Shown piece by piece: positions 44,373 through 54,901 of a stretch of 64,000 nt of DNA. This DNA is from Eurosta solidaginis (taxonomy: Eukaryota; Arthropoda; Insecta; Diptera; Tephritidae), in contig NC_090319.1 in assembly GCF_040869045.1 (NCBI RefSeq), positions 394,335,601-394,399,600 of the forward strand. The letters are read 5' to 3'. How positions within the stretch are numbered: the stretch's first letter is position 1; every line of letters starts with the position of its first letter. A program made the translations under genes and the position numbers. The notes under the pieces were generated by a model. It was not told where the DNA came from. It saw only the letters and a list, made by a program, of their open reading frames with translations, and ran no database searches.

Positions 44373-45524
44373 TTAGGGTGGTCGTTAAAATCTAAATGAA
44401 CAGTTTTTTAGACTGACGCCTTCAAAGAGTAGTTTCACGGTACATAAAAATAAAGTTAGGATTATTGGTTCGAATTTGATCTCAAGGCCATTAGCAATAA
44501 TTTTTGTTAGAAGATATAACGTATAAATACTTTAAAAAGTAGTAAATCTTCCAACATTTGGAAATAATCGCATTTTTGGAAATAAGCAGCTATACATGAG
44601 GAGATAGGTCTACATGTTATATTCAGGTCTTATTCTCGGTATACAAATTTCACGCTTTTAACTAAGTTTTCTCCAATTTATAATTTGGCGACTTAACTCC
44701 CTCACCAATCCATGCTCTCTCAACTTTTTCGACAATCCTTTTTCTTGAAACTTTCAATGTTTTTGTGTTGGGAGTTTATTACTAGCGATGGTAATATTCA
44801 TCACAGTATTTTCGAGCTTTATTTTGCAACAAGTAACATGTAGAGTGATTTTGATATATTAAGGGAAATTTGATTTAAAATTCAATGGTGTAGCCTCTAT
44901 GTAAAGCGGCGACACTGCCATCTATAGATATTCGTTATCGCAAATCTAAATATCGACCTTTGCCAAATTCTTGTCATCGCTGGTTATTATCGGTTTGTTT
45001 GGGAAAAAGTTGGGAGAGACCTGTTTAATCTTTGTAATGAAGTTATTGTCATTGCCACATAGTTCAGCGGTGGCAGAAAGAAAGTTTTCCGACTTAGCTT
45101 TAATTAACACGAAGCTAAGAAACAATCGAGATTTTAAAACTATAAACAGCATAATGCCATCAAAAGAGTAGTGTCCAAAAGGAAATGAAAAGAATTACGT
45201 ATGGTCGGCTAAACAATCGAGTGTATTTATTATTATTTGTAATTGCATTTACTTTTGATCTCATTACACATTTAGGTATGTAATTACTTCTAATGTTAAA
45301 CAAATTATTTTTCATACTCGTACACACAGCATATGTAATAACATGATTTTATGTTTTTGTTTTTTTAAATTTTGTGTAAAAAAATGTATTCTTAATTTTT
45401 TTCTAACTGTTTTTATGTTATATATCCGCTAAAATAAAACAAATATCAATGCTGCAGCAAAAACGCAAACTTTATCGGTTACTTTACTGCTCTCTGAATA
45501 TACTTTTTTGGACCACCTTAAAGT
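44373..45524 (+). mobile_element. hAT transposon remnant, ~1.15 kb
   Basis: The possible ends are TAGGGTGGTC at 44373 and GACCACCTTA near 45515, inverse of each other over about ten bases. The hAT transposase C-terminus lies between. No matching 8-bp duplication was found at these ends, so the borders are uncertain, but the coding remnant is clear. Confidence 0.5.
44950..45171 (+). pseudogene. hAT transposase, C-terminal dimerisation domain fragment
   Basis: The frame reads ISTFAKFLSS, then LFGKKLGETCLIFVMKLLSL and PHSSAVAERKFSDLALINTK, then LRNN, ending at TAG. LLSLPHSSAVAERKFS is a close match to the hAT dimerisation signature. The catalytic region upstream is gone. It is distinct in sequence from the hAT piece at 46388. 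Confidence 0.85.
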
Positions 45525-46199
45525 AGAAAGCCATGTTTTGTGTTCATCCAACAGCCTTAGGTATTTGTTTTGTTTTTCATATTTACCTTTACCGAGTACT
45601 GCCCTCGTTTTGTTTTATTTACTTTCCCTTTATGTTATTTCATTCACGTTTTATTCGATTGCCTTGCTAAGCGACAAGCGCAAGCATTGACTTTGAACTA
45701 CAAATTTGATTCTAATGCTTACAATAGCCAGTCGCTTGGTAAACTACATATGGTAACACCCTCTGCGTAATGAGTCTGGGTCGGAGCCGTGTAAATCGAA
45801 TGGTTTATTCACACATGGGAAGTTCTTTTTCAAATCGAGCACTTAATTTTGTTTTATGTTTAATTCAGTTTACGAATTCCTCACATAACATAATTTTACA
45901 TACATACATATACATATATATGTTTCTGAGGATATATTTGTTAATTTTCTTTTGTCTGTTTTGAGCATGAACAATGCAAATTATAAACTTATACATCTTA
46001 GCTTTTATTTATCCTAAATATATGAAGCAAATATTTCAAATCAAGGACCCCAACCGTTGCTTTCAGTTATACATATAAAGAGTCTTATACGTCATATATG
46101 TGACGATAGTTTTGCCAAAGAAATTCTGAAAAATAGGTAAATACTTATTTTATTTTAATACCGATCATAACCGGAGCCGGACTAGATTTGTGTGAATGA
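45525..46199. other. No gene recognised
   Basis: AT-rich. Small frames at 45508-45964 show hydrophobic stretches but no family motif. Confidence 0.45.
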
Positions 46200-46387
46200 G
46201 TCATAAGCAGTGTTGCCAGGTTAGCCTTTTCGAGGCTATATTTAGCCTTTTTTTTTGCCTTTAGCCTCGAAATTTTGTGTTTAGTTTCGTGACTTTTTTC
46301 TAGCCTTTTTTACTCCGAATATATTTTTAAAAATTTCTAAAATAAAATAATTTCAATAGTTCCTGTGAACACCTAATACCTAATAAT

Positions 46388-46786
46388 ATGAGTTCTCTAC
46401 AAAAGATTAATTCTTTTTCTGCTCAAAATTCGTTGAAAATTTCAAAGCCAGATGTATTTTCTTACTTTGAGAAAGAGAAGTATAGTTATTCTTCAAGTCA
46501 AATAGCATTAATAGAGCTGCAGTGGCGAAAACTTATAACTATACAATGGAAAAATGTACACTCCACCATGGAATTTTGGTCGGAAGTCCGAGAACATAAA
46601 AATGCATTAAACGAACTTCCTTTTTTAGAACTTGTCGAATTCATATTTAGTTTTTTAGTATTACCACTCAGTAACGCGGAGGTTGAAAGAGTTTTTAGTG
46701 GCATGAAAATTCTGAAAACTAAATTAAAGAACAAACTAAAAATTAAAATGCTTAATGCGCTGCTTAATATTAGATGCTCGTTAATA
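46388..46786 (+). pseudogene. hAT transposase C-terminal region, first part
   Basis: The frame opens at an ATG and encodes WRKLITIQW, FWSEVREHKN, LPFLELVEFIF and LPLSNAEVERVFSGMK, then KTKLKNKLKIKMLNALLNIR. SNAEVERVFS is the hAT dimerisation signature. The true hAT reading ends at the inserted element at 46786; the open frame runs to 46816 only by chance. The N-terminal and catalytic domains are missing, so this was already a deleted copy. Confidence 0.88.
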
Positions 46787-46962
46787 CTGTTTTCACACAG
46801 ACGGCTTATTGAATAATAAAGGCAGTTTTCTACATTAAGACGCTTATTGAGCTCAATCTTCCCTACAAATTTCGAATCTATAATTATTTCATTAGTAGCT
46901 AATCGAATGCCTAATGAAGTCAAAGGCACAATGCAACTCTGTTGGGAGCGTACAGTTTCTTA

Positions 46963-47778
46963 CACCCCTATTATGAATTTTCATACGATATACGATAAAC
47001 GCTTGCTAGCGTATCGTAAAAAATCAGCTTTGATATTGCGATTTTCACACGCCCGATAGATGTACTATTGTGAATGACAGCAGAGTTTTGTTTAAAAATT
47101 TTTGTGAATCTATACGAAACAGATAGCAAAACAAAACCTAAATACTAAAAATTCAATTGTTTTGTACGTAAAAGTGGCAAAAGTTTTTAAAACCTGTAAT
47201 AATAAAATGTTATCTGCAACCTCTGTTGCCTTTTTTATAAACTCAAATGAACAAATTGACGAAACTTGCATAGAGGTCATAGAAAGAAGAAAAATGAGAG
47301 ATGCTTCCAATCTTCTTGAAATGAACTTTACACTGTAAGTACTTGACATACTAAAAGTAAAAAAAAAGTTGAATAAAAAATATAGATTTCAGAGTATGTC
47401 TTAACAGAAGTAGAAGGCAATTTGCGCGCCAGTAAAAATAGGTCATCCATCCCAAATATTTTGAAGGTTTGTACTACTTTAAGGTTTCTTGCCCAGGGTG
47501 TTGCAACAGAGTGTTGGGGCTTTAGTTGGATTCTTTTGGATTTTTTAATAATTTTATATTTACTTTTATTTAAATAGCTCCCAACGTATCGTGCAAAAAT
47601 TTATCAACGATAGCTAGCTTAGAAAATTGAACAGCTGGTGCGGTAGTTAGCGTATGGCAATACCACGATAACCGATAAACGCTAACGATCGGATTTTACA
47701 CGCTTGAATTTATTTCATAATACGGTACAACAGATTGCAAGCGTTTATCGTGTATCGTATGAGTTCATAATAGGGATG
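46963..47778 (+). mobile_element. 816-bp PIF/Harbinger element with transposase remnant
   Basis: The left end CACCCCTATTATGAA and the inverted right end CATCCCTATTATGAA are terminal inverted repeats, continuing as CATACGATA(T/C)ACGATAAACGCTTGC. TTA lies on both sides (46960-46962 and 47779-47781), the preferred Harbinger target. It contains the N-terminal coding part of a Harbinger transposase with an intron-like gap but lacks the DDE catalytic part. Confidence 0.88.
47207..47540 (+). pseudogene. Harbinger transposase, N-terminal part with a putative intron
   Basis: Exon 1 runs from an ATG at 47207 and encodes MLSATSVAFFINSNEQIDET, then VIERRKMRDASNLLEMNFT. RRxxRDxSNPLE-like text is typical of Harbinger N-termini. 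A GTAAGT donor lies at 47335 and a TTTCAG acceptor at 47387-47392, an intron of 58 bp. Exon 2 encodes VLTEVEGNL, SIPNILKVCTTLRFLAQGVA, matching the helical region where LxVLxALRFxAxGS is usual. The phase across the splice is off by one or two bases, and the DDE domain is absent. Confidence 0.75.
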
Positions 47779-47906
47779 TTAGTTTTTGGTGTGTTCAGTG
47801 CTTAAAAATGTCATTTGTCAAAGTAAATGTCATTGTCTGCAATGCGGAACGATACAAGGTGGCCGCATCGAACAGCTGATTATAACCTTTTTTTATTTGA
47901 TTTGAT

Positions 47907-48286
47907 TGTCGCTGAATCAAACCAAGATTTTATATTACCTTAAACATTGTAAACATGACATAATAACTTGACAGTTTAAACTTCATTTTATTTAATTTCA
48001 TAAGTATGGCATCCTTTTATTATACATATAAATTTTCGTTAAACACGAAATTGAACGAAGCGTTTCTTCATAATATCTAAATCGCTTCCTTCAACTTCAT
48101 TTTATAGAAAAACCTTCGAGGAAATTAAACGAACAAGTAAGAATCTTGTTACAAAATTTTTAATTTAATCATTTACTTATTATAACTATCTTGTAGATAT
48201 TAAAACTTGCACAGTAAGACTGAATAAACACTGTCATGTTAAAATATTAGTTGTGTTTCCTTGAAGCGTTAGTTGCAGCGATAACA
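47907..48286 (+). repeat. 5' LTR of the BEL element
   Basis: Starts TGTCGCTGAATC and ends GCGATAACA. TATAAA lies at 48027-48032 and AATAAA at 48223-48228, a sensible U3-R-U5 order. Confidence 0.95.
48027..48032 (+). promoter_or_regulatory. Candidate TATA box in the BEL LTR
   Basis: TATAAA in the context ACATATAAATTTTCG, about 190 bp upstream of AATAAA. AT-rich surroundings make this moderate evidence only. Confidence 0.45.
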
Positions 48287-48353
48287 TTTTTTAATATTTG
48301 TTCTGAGACAAATCCGCAAACTATAATTACAGCGTGGAATCACATGAATACTC

Positions 48354-51011
48354 ATGAAACGATACGATCTTAGAAGCGACAAAAACGAAATACCATTGGT
48401 CGATACGGAAAACAATTCAACGGACTCGGACACCAGCGCTGAGATGGCTTCAGCCAGCGAGGGAGAAACTGATAAAACAATCACACAAACAGATAAGTCA
48501 ATTTATGAATTTAAAGCACAAATAAGAGAATTGCAGCTCCTATTGGCGGCCGCAGAAAAGGAAAAGTTAGATTTAAGAGAAACAATCGCATTACAAGCGA
48601 AATTTTGTACAGAAATTGCAAATAACACAGGTTTCGTCAAAACCCCTTTAGCCAGCATCATCTCTGCCGATGATGTCTCTGTTAACGTCACCTCTGCCGA
48701 CGTAATCTCTGCCAATGCCTTTTCAGCCCATGTCACATCTGCCGAAATACCCTCTGCAAACGTTAACGTAGTTAATGGTAGCTTTGCCAATGCTGCCGCC
48801 GTATCCTCTGCAAACGTCAACGTAGCCAGTGGTAGTTCCAACGCTGCCGCCACTAAAGTAATTTTTGCCGACAGCACTAGCGCAAGAGTTGGCTTTACAA
48901 ACAATAGCCCCTGCAACATGCTCCCTAATACTGATATCACTCTAGGCCATGGTAACTTGCCTAGTATCTATACTACTGCCGCATATGCTAGTGTACAGCC
49001 AGCCTACCTAACCTATGCCGACGTCATGAACACCAGAATCAGTCATTCTGTAAACTCTAATGTAAGCCAAGCGTGTAGTAATATTTATACTAGCACAGCC
49101 TTAAATGTGTCAAGTATTAATGGATTGTATTCCCCATTTGCCATAAGTCAAGCGCCACCAGCACAGTCAAGTGTGCAGCCAAACCAATTGCCACCGTCAA
49201 TTTCTATACAACAGCCGTATGTACGCAAATTACACGACCTGCCTGAATTCAACGGATCGCCGGAAGAATGGCCAATGTTTTTTGCAGCATTCAAGGAAAC
49301 TACCTCAATGTATATGTACACAGATTTGGAAAATTTATTCCGTTTGCAAAAGGCTTTAAAAGGGCCAGCCAGACAGCGAGTAGAATGCCTACTAATTCAC
49401 CCATCTAGTGTAGGTGCTGTAATATCTACGCTTGAATTCCATTTTGGACGTCCACAGCTACTAATACGTAGCCAAATAGCTAAAGCGCGAGCGTTTCCAA
49501 CCATAGCCGAAGGAAATATGTCCGAAATTGTAACCTTCAGTACAATGGTGAGCAACCTAACTGCTTTCTTGGAAAATGCAGGAGCAGCATCTCATCTTTC
49601 GAATCCGACGTTGTTAGACGAATTACTAAGTAAATTGCCGATGAATAAACGTGAAGAATGGGCCAGGTATACTTTCTCCACGAAATTGTGTTTCCCAAGT
49701 GTTCGCCATTTTAGTAATTGGTTACAAGAAGTCGCTATATTTATTTCAATTGCTACAGACGTTGTGCCGGTAGAGACTTCCAAAACAAATGAACAGTTGA
49801 TTTCGAAGGCAACCAAGACATTGAAACCAGTGCTAGTGATGACAGAAAGTAAATGTTTATATTGCAAAGGTAACCACAATTTAAGCCAGTGTGAAAAGTT
49901 CAAAAATATGGACTGCAGCGATAGATGGTCATTTGTGAAAGCAAATCACTTATGTTTCAGTTGTCTACGACCTGGTCACAGCACTATCAATTGTAATACA
50001 CGTCGCGAGTGCGGACTTGAATTTTGCCGTAGATATCATAACCGGCTATTGCACGAACGAAGTAGCAAAAATTTCAATGGCAATTTAAAGTCGACGTCGA
50101 CTGCGGACAATGCAGATGTGGAAAAGCAGGCAGCTGACACAGCAAATGTCGTCACTATATTCGCGAAGGAATTTAGTAAGCAAACGCTATTTAAATTTCT
50201 GCCTGTAGAAATAAAAGGACCAAAGGGTAGTTGTAAGGTTATTGCATTTGTCGATGATGGTTCTAAAATATCCTTGATCGAAGAGCAGGTAGCTAAAACT
50301 ATTGGCTTGAATGGTCCAGTTGATAAATTATCATTAAAATGGATAGGAGGTAAGACCACAAGCGAACTATCACAACGATTAGACGTCGAAATTTCTGGCT
50401 TGAATCAGAATACAACATTTCAGATGAGAAATGTACGCACAACAAGAAAGTTAGAGCTACCAGCACAAACGTTGAATGTTGACAGTTTTAAATTAAAGTA
50501 CGATAAAATTCGAAACTTGCCAGTGGATGATTATGTTAATGCTGTGCCACAAATTCTCATCGGTATGCCGCACACAAATTTGGTTCGTCCAATAGAAGTT
50601 ATAAACATAGACGATTGTTTTTCTGTCCACAGGTCAAAGTTGGGATATATGCTCTTCGGATCCAACGAAGATAGTGTAGAAGGAGTTGTTTGTCGTATAG
50701 ACTGCGAATTAGACGCAATCAACGATATTCAGCAGCAAATGAAAGAATATTTTACGCTGGAGAATTTTGGTATGAAGCCCCTACAGCCGGTTATGTCTGA
50801 AGCAGACAAACGAGCTGAAGCAATTTTATTGGAGACAACCAAGCAAATCGGTTGCCGTTATGAAACCGGTTTATTGTGGCTAAATAATGAGGTAGAATTT
50901 TGTGAAAGCTATAGTATGGCACTGCGTCGTCTGGAATCATTGGAGACAAAATTTGAAAAAAAAACCGTGAATTTGGGACTTGGTACATTGATAAGATCAA
51001 TGAGTATTTAA
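48354..51011 (+). CDS. BEL Gag and protease
   Basis: 885 codons from an ATG. Residues 1-90 include an acidic region and a short coiled coil (IRELQLLLAAAEKEKL). Residues 95-190 are a low-complexity stretch of repeated SA/FA-x-x-V segments. Residues of about 285-450 are the BEL gag core (LHDLPEFNGSPEEWPMFFAA, LQKALKGPARQRVECLL). Cys/His knuckles follow from about 500 (CLYCKGNHNLSQCEKF, CFSCLRPGHSTINC). The A17-type protease starts at about 631 with AFVDDGSKISLI, where DDGS stands for the usual D-S/E-G. The last domain leads into RT, and the frame runs out at TAA 51009-51011 because of a one-base shift at 50956-50964. Unshifted, the coding would join the next frame. Confidence 0.92.
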   Translation: MKRYDLRSDKNEIPLVDTENNSTDSDTSAEMASASEGETDKTITQTDKSIYEFKAQIRELQLLLAAAEKEKLDLRETIALQAKFCTEIANNTGFVKTPLASIISADDVSVNVTSADVISANAFSAHVTSAEIPSANVNVVNGSFANAAAVSSANVNVASGSSNAAATKVIFADSTSARVGFTNNSPCNMLPNTDITLGHGNLPSIYTTAAYASVQPAYLTYADVMNTRISHSVNSNVSQACSNIYTSTALNVSSINGLYSPFAISQAPPAQSSVQPNQLPPSISIQQPYVRKLHDLPEFNGSPEEWPMFFAAFKETTSMYMYTDLENLFRLQKALKGPARQRVECLLIHPSSVGAVISTLEFHFGRPQLLIRSQIAKARAFPTIAEGNMSEIVTFSTMVSNLTAFLENAGAASHLSNPTLLDELLSKLPMNKREEWARYTFSTKLCFPSVRHFSNWLQEVAIFISIATDVVPVETSKTNEQLISKATKTLKPVLVMTESKCLYCKGNHNLSQCEKFKNMDCSDRWSFVKANHLCFSCLRPGHSTINCNTRRECGLEFCRRYHNRLLHERSSKNFNGNLKSTSTADNADVEKQAADTANVVTIFAKEFSKQTLFKFLPVEIKGPKGSCKVIAFVDDGSKISLIEEQVAKTIGLNGPVDKLSLKWIGGKTTSELSQRLDVEISGLNQNTTFQMRNVRTTRKLELPAQTLNVDSFKLKYDKIRNLPVDDYVNAVPQILIGMPHTNLVRPIEVINIDDCFSVHRSKLGYMLFGSNEDSVEGVVCRIDCELDAINDIQQQMKEYFTLENFGMKPLQPVMSEADKRAEAILLETTKQIGCRYETGLLWLNNEVEFCESYSMALRRLESLETKFEKKTVNLGLGTLIRSMSI
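50956..50964 (+). promoter_or_regulatory. A9 run at the frame change between BEL protease and RT
   Basis: Before the run the gag-protease frame reads TKFEKK. With a slip back of one base on the A run, the next codons give NREFGTWYIDKINEYLSK, which joins the RT frame without a gap. This is either a one-base loss in a homopolymer, a sequencing error, or a site of programmed -1 frameshifting or polymerase slippage. Confidence 0.7.
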
Positions 51012-54000
51012 GTAAATCATATGCTAGGAAACTATCACGGGCGGAAGCAATGGAGGTTAAACCTCACACATGGTACCTACCCCATTTTGCGGTATGTAAT
51101 CAAAATAAAGAAAATAAACTACGTTTAGTATTCGATGCCACAGCGTCAGTAAATGGTGTTTCTTTCAACTCAAGGCTAATGAAAGGTCCAGATGCTTATC
51201 AGCCAAAGCCTTTATTGAGTATACTATTTAAATTTCGACAGGGTGTCATTGGCGTATGTGCAGACATACGAGAAATGTTTAACAGAGTTCTGATACGCCA
51301 AGAAGACCAGGATGCACAACGCTTTTTGTGGCGGGGTGGAAATTCGTCAAAGGAACCAGATGTATATATTATGAACGCGATGATATTTGGATCAGCCTGT
51401 TCACCATGTTCTGCACAATACGTGAAGAATACAAATGCGATGAAGTTTCGAGACCTTCATCCAAGAGCTACTAGTGCTATTATTGACCGCCACTATGTGG
51501 ACGACTACGTAGACAGTTTCGAAACAGGAGATGAGGCTATAAGTGTTACAAATGCGGTCAAGGAAATTCACAGCTATGCCGGGTTCGAGTTGCGAGGATT
51601 TAAATCCAACTCTGAAGAGGTCTGTTTTGCACTCGGGGAAACGAAGACCCCTCTTACGCACGTTGAAACAATGAGCTTTTGCTCCAACGAATCCATGGCA
51701 GAGAAGGTACTTGGAATGTACTGGCGTCCACTGGATGATTCTTTCTGTTTTAAACTAAAATTCGTGAAAGTTCCGAATGACGTCTTGACGGGAAAAAGGC
51801 GACCGACGAAAGCTGAAGTTTTAAGCCTTACCATGTCAATATTTGATCCGTTCGGGTATCTGGCGAATATTACAATCAAATCGAAAATTATCTTGCAACA
51901 ACTATGGCGGTTAGATGTAGATTGGACAAGTTCTATTCCGGAGCAGGTTTATCGGGAATGGTACAACTGGTATACAGAGCTCGACAAAGCTAAAAGTCTT
52001 ATCATTCCACGCTGCTATCACCGGAATTTTAGTAACTTGGTTTCCACAATTGATTTACATATTTTTGTAGATGCCAGCGAGTTTGCATTTTCTGCGGTTG
52101 CTTACTGGCGAATCAAATTCGATGGTGAAGTCAATGTAGTCTTCGTAGCTGGAAAATCTCGTTGTAGCCCCGTTAAAGCACTTTCGATACCACGACTTGA
52201 ACTGCTGTCTGCCGTATTGGGCGTTCGTCTGCAGGAGGCTATTTTAAATGGTCATGACAGGAGGCCTAACGTAATAACATTTTGGTCTGACTCAAAGACG
52301 GTTCTTAGCTGGATTAAATCAGATAGTCGTTGTTACAAGCAATTTGTATCACACAGAATTGCAGAAATTTTGGACTCGTCGAACGTAAACTGTTGGCGAT
52401 GGGTTCCCGGAAAGTTGAATCCTGCTGATGATGCAACACGATTGAACGCACGCCTTGTTTCGAACTCTCGATGGATATGTGGCCCAGATTTCTTGAAAGA
52501 ACCGGAGGATTCTTGGCCCAAGCTAGTTGATGGTGCTGCCGCGAAACCGTGCCTCGAAGAAAGGCGAGCGAAGTTCATACTTGCAATAAGTATTGACTCA
52601 TCGTTAATAGATTTTGACAGATTTTCGAATTATTATAGGCTGTTAAGAGTCATTTGCTGGGTAAAGAAAGCTATGATGAAGTTTAGGTCTGTTCAAAAGC
52701 TGGAATTCACTCCAATATCATCACATTTCGTGCCACAGTTGACAGCGGAGGACATTTCTCAAGCTGAAAAGATTGTATGTCGTTTCGTTCAGGAGAACGT
52801 ATATCCGGAGGAGATGCGCATTTTAGTAAACAGAAAACCAATCCCTAAAAACAGTCCGTTATTTAAGCTGACTCCGATAATTGACGACGAGGGAATATTG
52901 CGGCTATCAGGACGTATCGATTATGCTGATAGTGTCCCATTAGAAACAAAAAGGCCGATAATTTTACCGCATAAGCATCGATTATCCGGTCTCATTGCTA
53001 GACATTATCACGAAAAATACAAACATCAAAATAATGAGGCAATCATTTGCGCTATAAGAAGGAAGTTCTGGATAACTAATTTACGTAGTTTGGTTCGTGC
53101 AGCTAAAAGAGATTGTCAAATATGTAAAAACAGAATTGTGGAACCAAAGCCACCACTTATGGGACAGCTTCCAAGAGATCGCCTTACTCCGTACATTCGG
53201 GCTTTCAGCTATACTGGTGTAGATTTCTTCGGTCCATATAACGTAGCAGTTGGTCGCAGACAAGAAAAAAGATGGGGATGTTTATTTACATGTTTGACTG
53301 TACGAGCAATTCATTTAGAATTGGCAAAGGATCTGTCGTCTGATGCATTAATACTGTGCTTACGCAACTTCATAAACCGACGAGGAGTCCCGTTGAGAAT
53401 GCGCAGTGACAGGGGTACGAATTTCGTTGGTGTGAGTAAAGAAGATTGGGTATTGGTAGAGAGGAAGTTGGTCGATGAAGGTGTAAAGTATGGGGTAGAA
53501 TGGTTGTTTAACCCACCTGGTAATCCTTCAGCTGGAGGTGCATGGGAGCAAATGGTGGGCTGTGTCAAGCGAGTCCTTTCCTTTACGTTGAAGACAAAGG
53601 TGCCCCAAGTGGAGACGTTACAAAGTCTTTTAATTGAAGCTGAGAACTTGGTGAACTCTCGTCCACTAACTTATTTGCCATTAGACGAGGAAGATGCTGA
53701 ACCTCTATCACCAAATCATTTCATATTAGGCTGCCCGAATGATGTTCAAACACCGTCCGTAGATGAGGGTGCTTGTTTGCGTAAGCAATGGCAAATCCTC
53801 CAACAAATGAAGCAGACCTTTTGGAAGAGATGGGTCCTAGAATACCTTCCTACATTAACGCGTCGAAGCAAATGGTGTCAACGAGTAGATCCATTGAAAG
53901 TTGGTGATGTTGTGCTTATATGCGATGAAAACGAGAGACGTGGTGAATGGAAGCGAGGCATCGTAGTGGAAGTTTTTACGGCATCTGATGGTCAAGTCAG

Positions 54001-54151
54001 ATCAGCAATTGTCAAGACAGCTACAGGAAATTTAAGGAGACCTGCTTCTAAGTTGGCGGCATTAGACGTAGTTCGTGAATCTTCGGGCATCCAATCGATT
54101 CACGGGGGCCGGGATGTCGCTGAATCAAACCAAGATTTTATATTACCTTAA
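51012..54151 (+). CDS. BEL Pol: RT, RNase H, integrase
   Basis: The open frame extends upstream of the ATG at 51050 to the A9 run, so the first ATG is not the real start. RT has WYLPHFAV, LRLVFDA, ADIREMFNRV and the catalytic YVDD (residues 149-152 counted from 51050). The connector has SIFDPFGYLA. RNase H has LHIFVDASEFAFSAVAYW, LSIPRLELLSAVLG and WSDSKTVLSWI. The integrase finger spans HRLSGLIARHYHEKYKHQ to CQICK. The catalytic core has GVDFFGPYN, SDRGTNFVG and NPSAGGAWEQMV. The end has LTPL-type and KVGDVVLICDENERRGEWKRG motifs. It stops inside the 3' LTR at 54149-54151. All catalytic residues are present. Confidence 0.93.
54099..54114 (+). other. Polypurine tract of the BEL element
   Basis: ATTCACGGGGGCCGGGA lies directly before the 3' LTR start TGTCGC. 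It overlaps the end of the pol frame. Confidence 0.65.
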
Positions 54152-54494
54152 ACATTGTAAACATGACATAATAACTTGACAGTTTAAACTTCATTTTATT
54201 TAATTTCATAAGTATGGCATCCTTTTATTATACATATAAATTTTCGTTAAACACGAAATTGAACGAAGCGTTTCTTCATAATATCTAAATCGCTTCCTTC
54301 AACTTCATTTTATAGAAAAACCTTCGAGGAAATTAAACGAACAAGTAAGAATCTTGTTACAAAATTTTTAATTTAATCATTTACTTATTATAACTATCTT
54401 GTAGATATTAAAACTTGCACAGTAAGACTGAATAAACACTGTCATGTTAAAATATTAGTTGTGTTTCCTTGAAGCGTTAGTTGCAGCGATAACA
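54115..54494 (+). repeat. 3' LTR of the BEL element
   Basis: 380 bp. I found no difference from 47907-48286 by eye. Confidence 0.95.
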
Positions 54495-54773
54495 TTGATA
54501 CATCAACTTCCGGCGCAGTACGATTTTGACATTTGTCCATCGAATTTACAAAATCAAAGTACATGGAATTCTTATTTATGTATGTAGGTATGTCACCATG
54601 CTGCCACCTTGTATCGTTCCGCCATGATTGTCTGCCATATAGCATTGTCATTTTAATCGCTTGACATTTGATCCTTCATACTAATCGAGCAATTACTTCT
54701 GTGTGAAAGCAAAAAATGTACGATTTCATTAGAAGGTGAAATGAGATCATTAAGTTTCTGTGTGAAAACAGTA

Positions 54774-54901
54774 TAAAACGCTTATCTAAATGTTGTAATG
54801 ACTTTGAAATTACCTATGATCTCATATCTATGGTAAATAGCCAAAATTTATACCCAGACATAAGCTCTTCTGATTCTTCAGACGGGGAATATTTTATATA
54901 A
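54774..54901 (+). pseudogene. hAT transposase C-terminal region, second part
   Basis: The frame reads IKRLSKCCNDFEITYDLISM and ends with DISSSDSSDGEYFI and TAA at 54899-54901. The hAT reading at 46786 joins it directly except for one extra TA, so the two pieces were one transposase C-terminus before the TA element went in. The acidic tail after the dimerisation domain is usual in hAT transposases. Confidence 0.75.

Larger units (their letters stand above)
47907..54494 (+). mobile_element. BEL/Pao retrotransposon, 6588 bp, identical LTRs
   Basis: The 380-bp LTRs (47907-48286 and 54115-54494) appear identical throughout. TTGAT flanks both sides (47902-47906 and 54495-54499), a 5-bp duplication as expected for BEL. 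The empty site is known from MITE copy B, which has one TTGAT. It encodes gag-protease and RT-RNase H-integrase, separated only by a one-base shift at an A9 run. It is the youngest insertion in this nest and, apart from that shift, looks complete. Confidence 0.95.
47840..54626. mobile_element. hAT-type MITE, copy A, split by the BEL element
   Basis: Ends CAATGCGGAACGATACAAGG and (inverted) CATGGCGGAACGATACAAGG; ATTGTCTG flanks both sides (47832-47839 and 54627-54634), an 8-bp duplication. Its own sequence (47840-47906 plus 54500-54626) matches copy B at 55258-55450 end to end. Confidence 0.9.
46787..54771. mobile_element. TA-duplicating DNA element split by later insertions
   Basis: The left end CTGTTTTCACACAGACGG and the inverted right end CTGTTTTCACACAGAAACTT are terminal inverted repeats of about 15 bp, each flanked by TA (46785-46786 and 54772-54773). 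A TA duplication points to Tc1/mariner-like transposition. Its own sequence is only about 370 bp (46787-46962, 47782-47839, 54635-54771) and non-coding, so it is a MITE that later took in two further elements. Confidence 0.8.

Noticed and set aside
46817..46959. Continuation of the hAT coding frame beyond 46786
   Set aside because: The sequence after 46786 belongs to the TA-flanked element; the true hAT coding continues at 54774.
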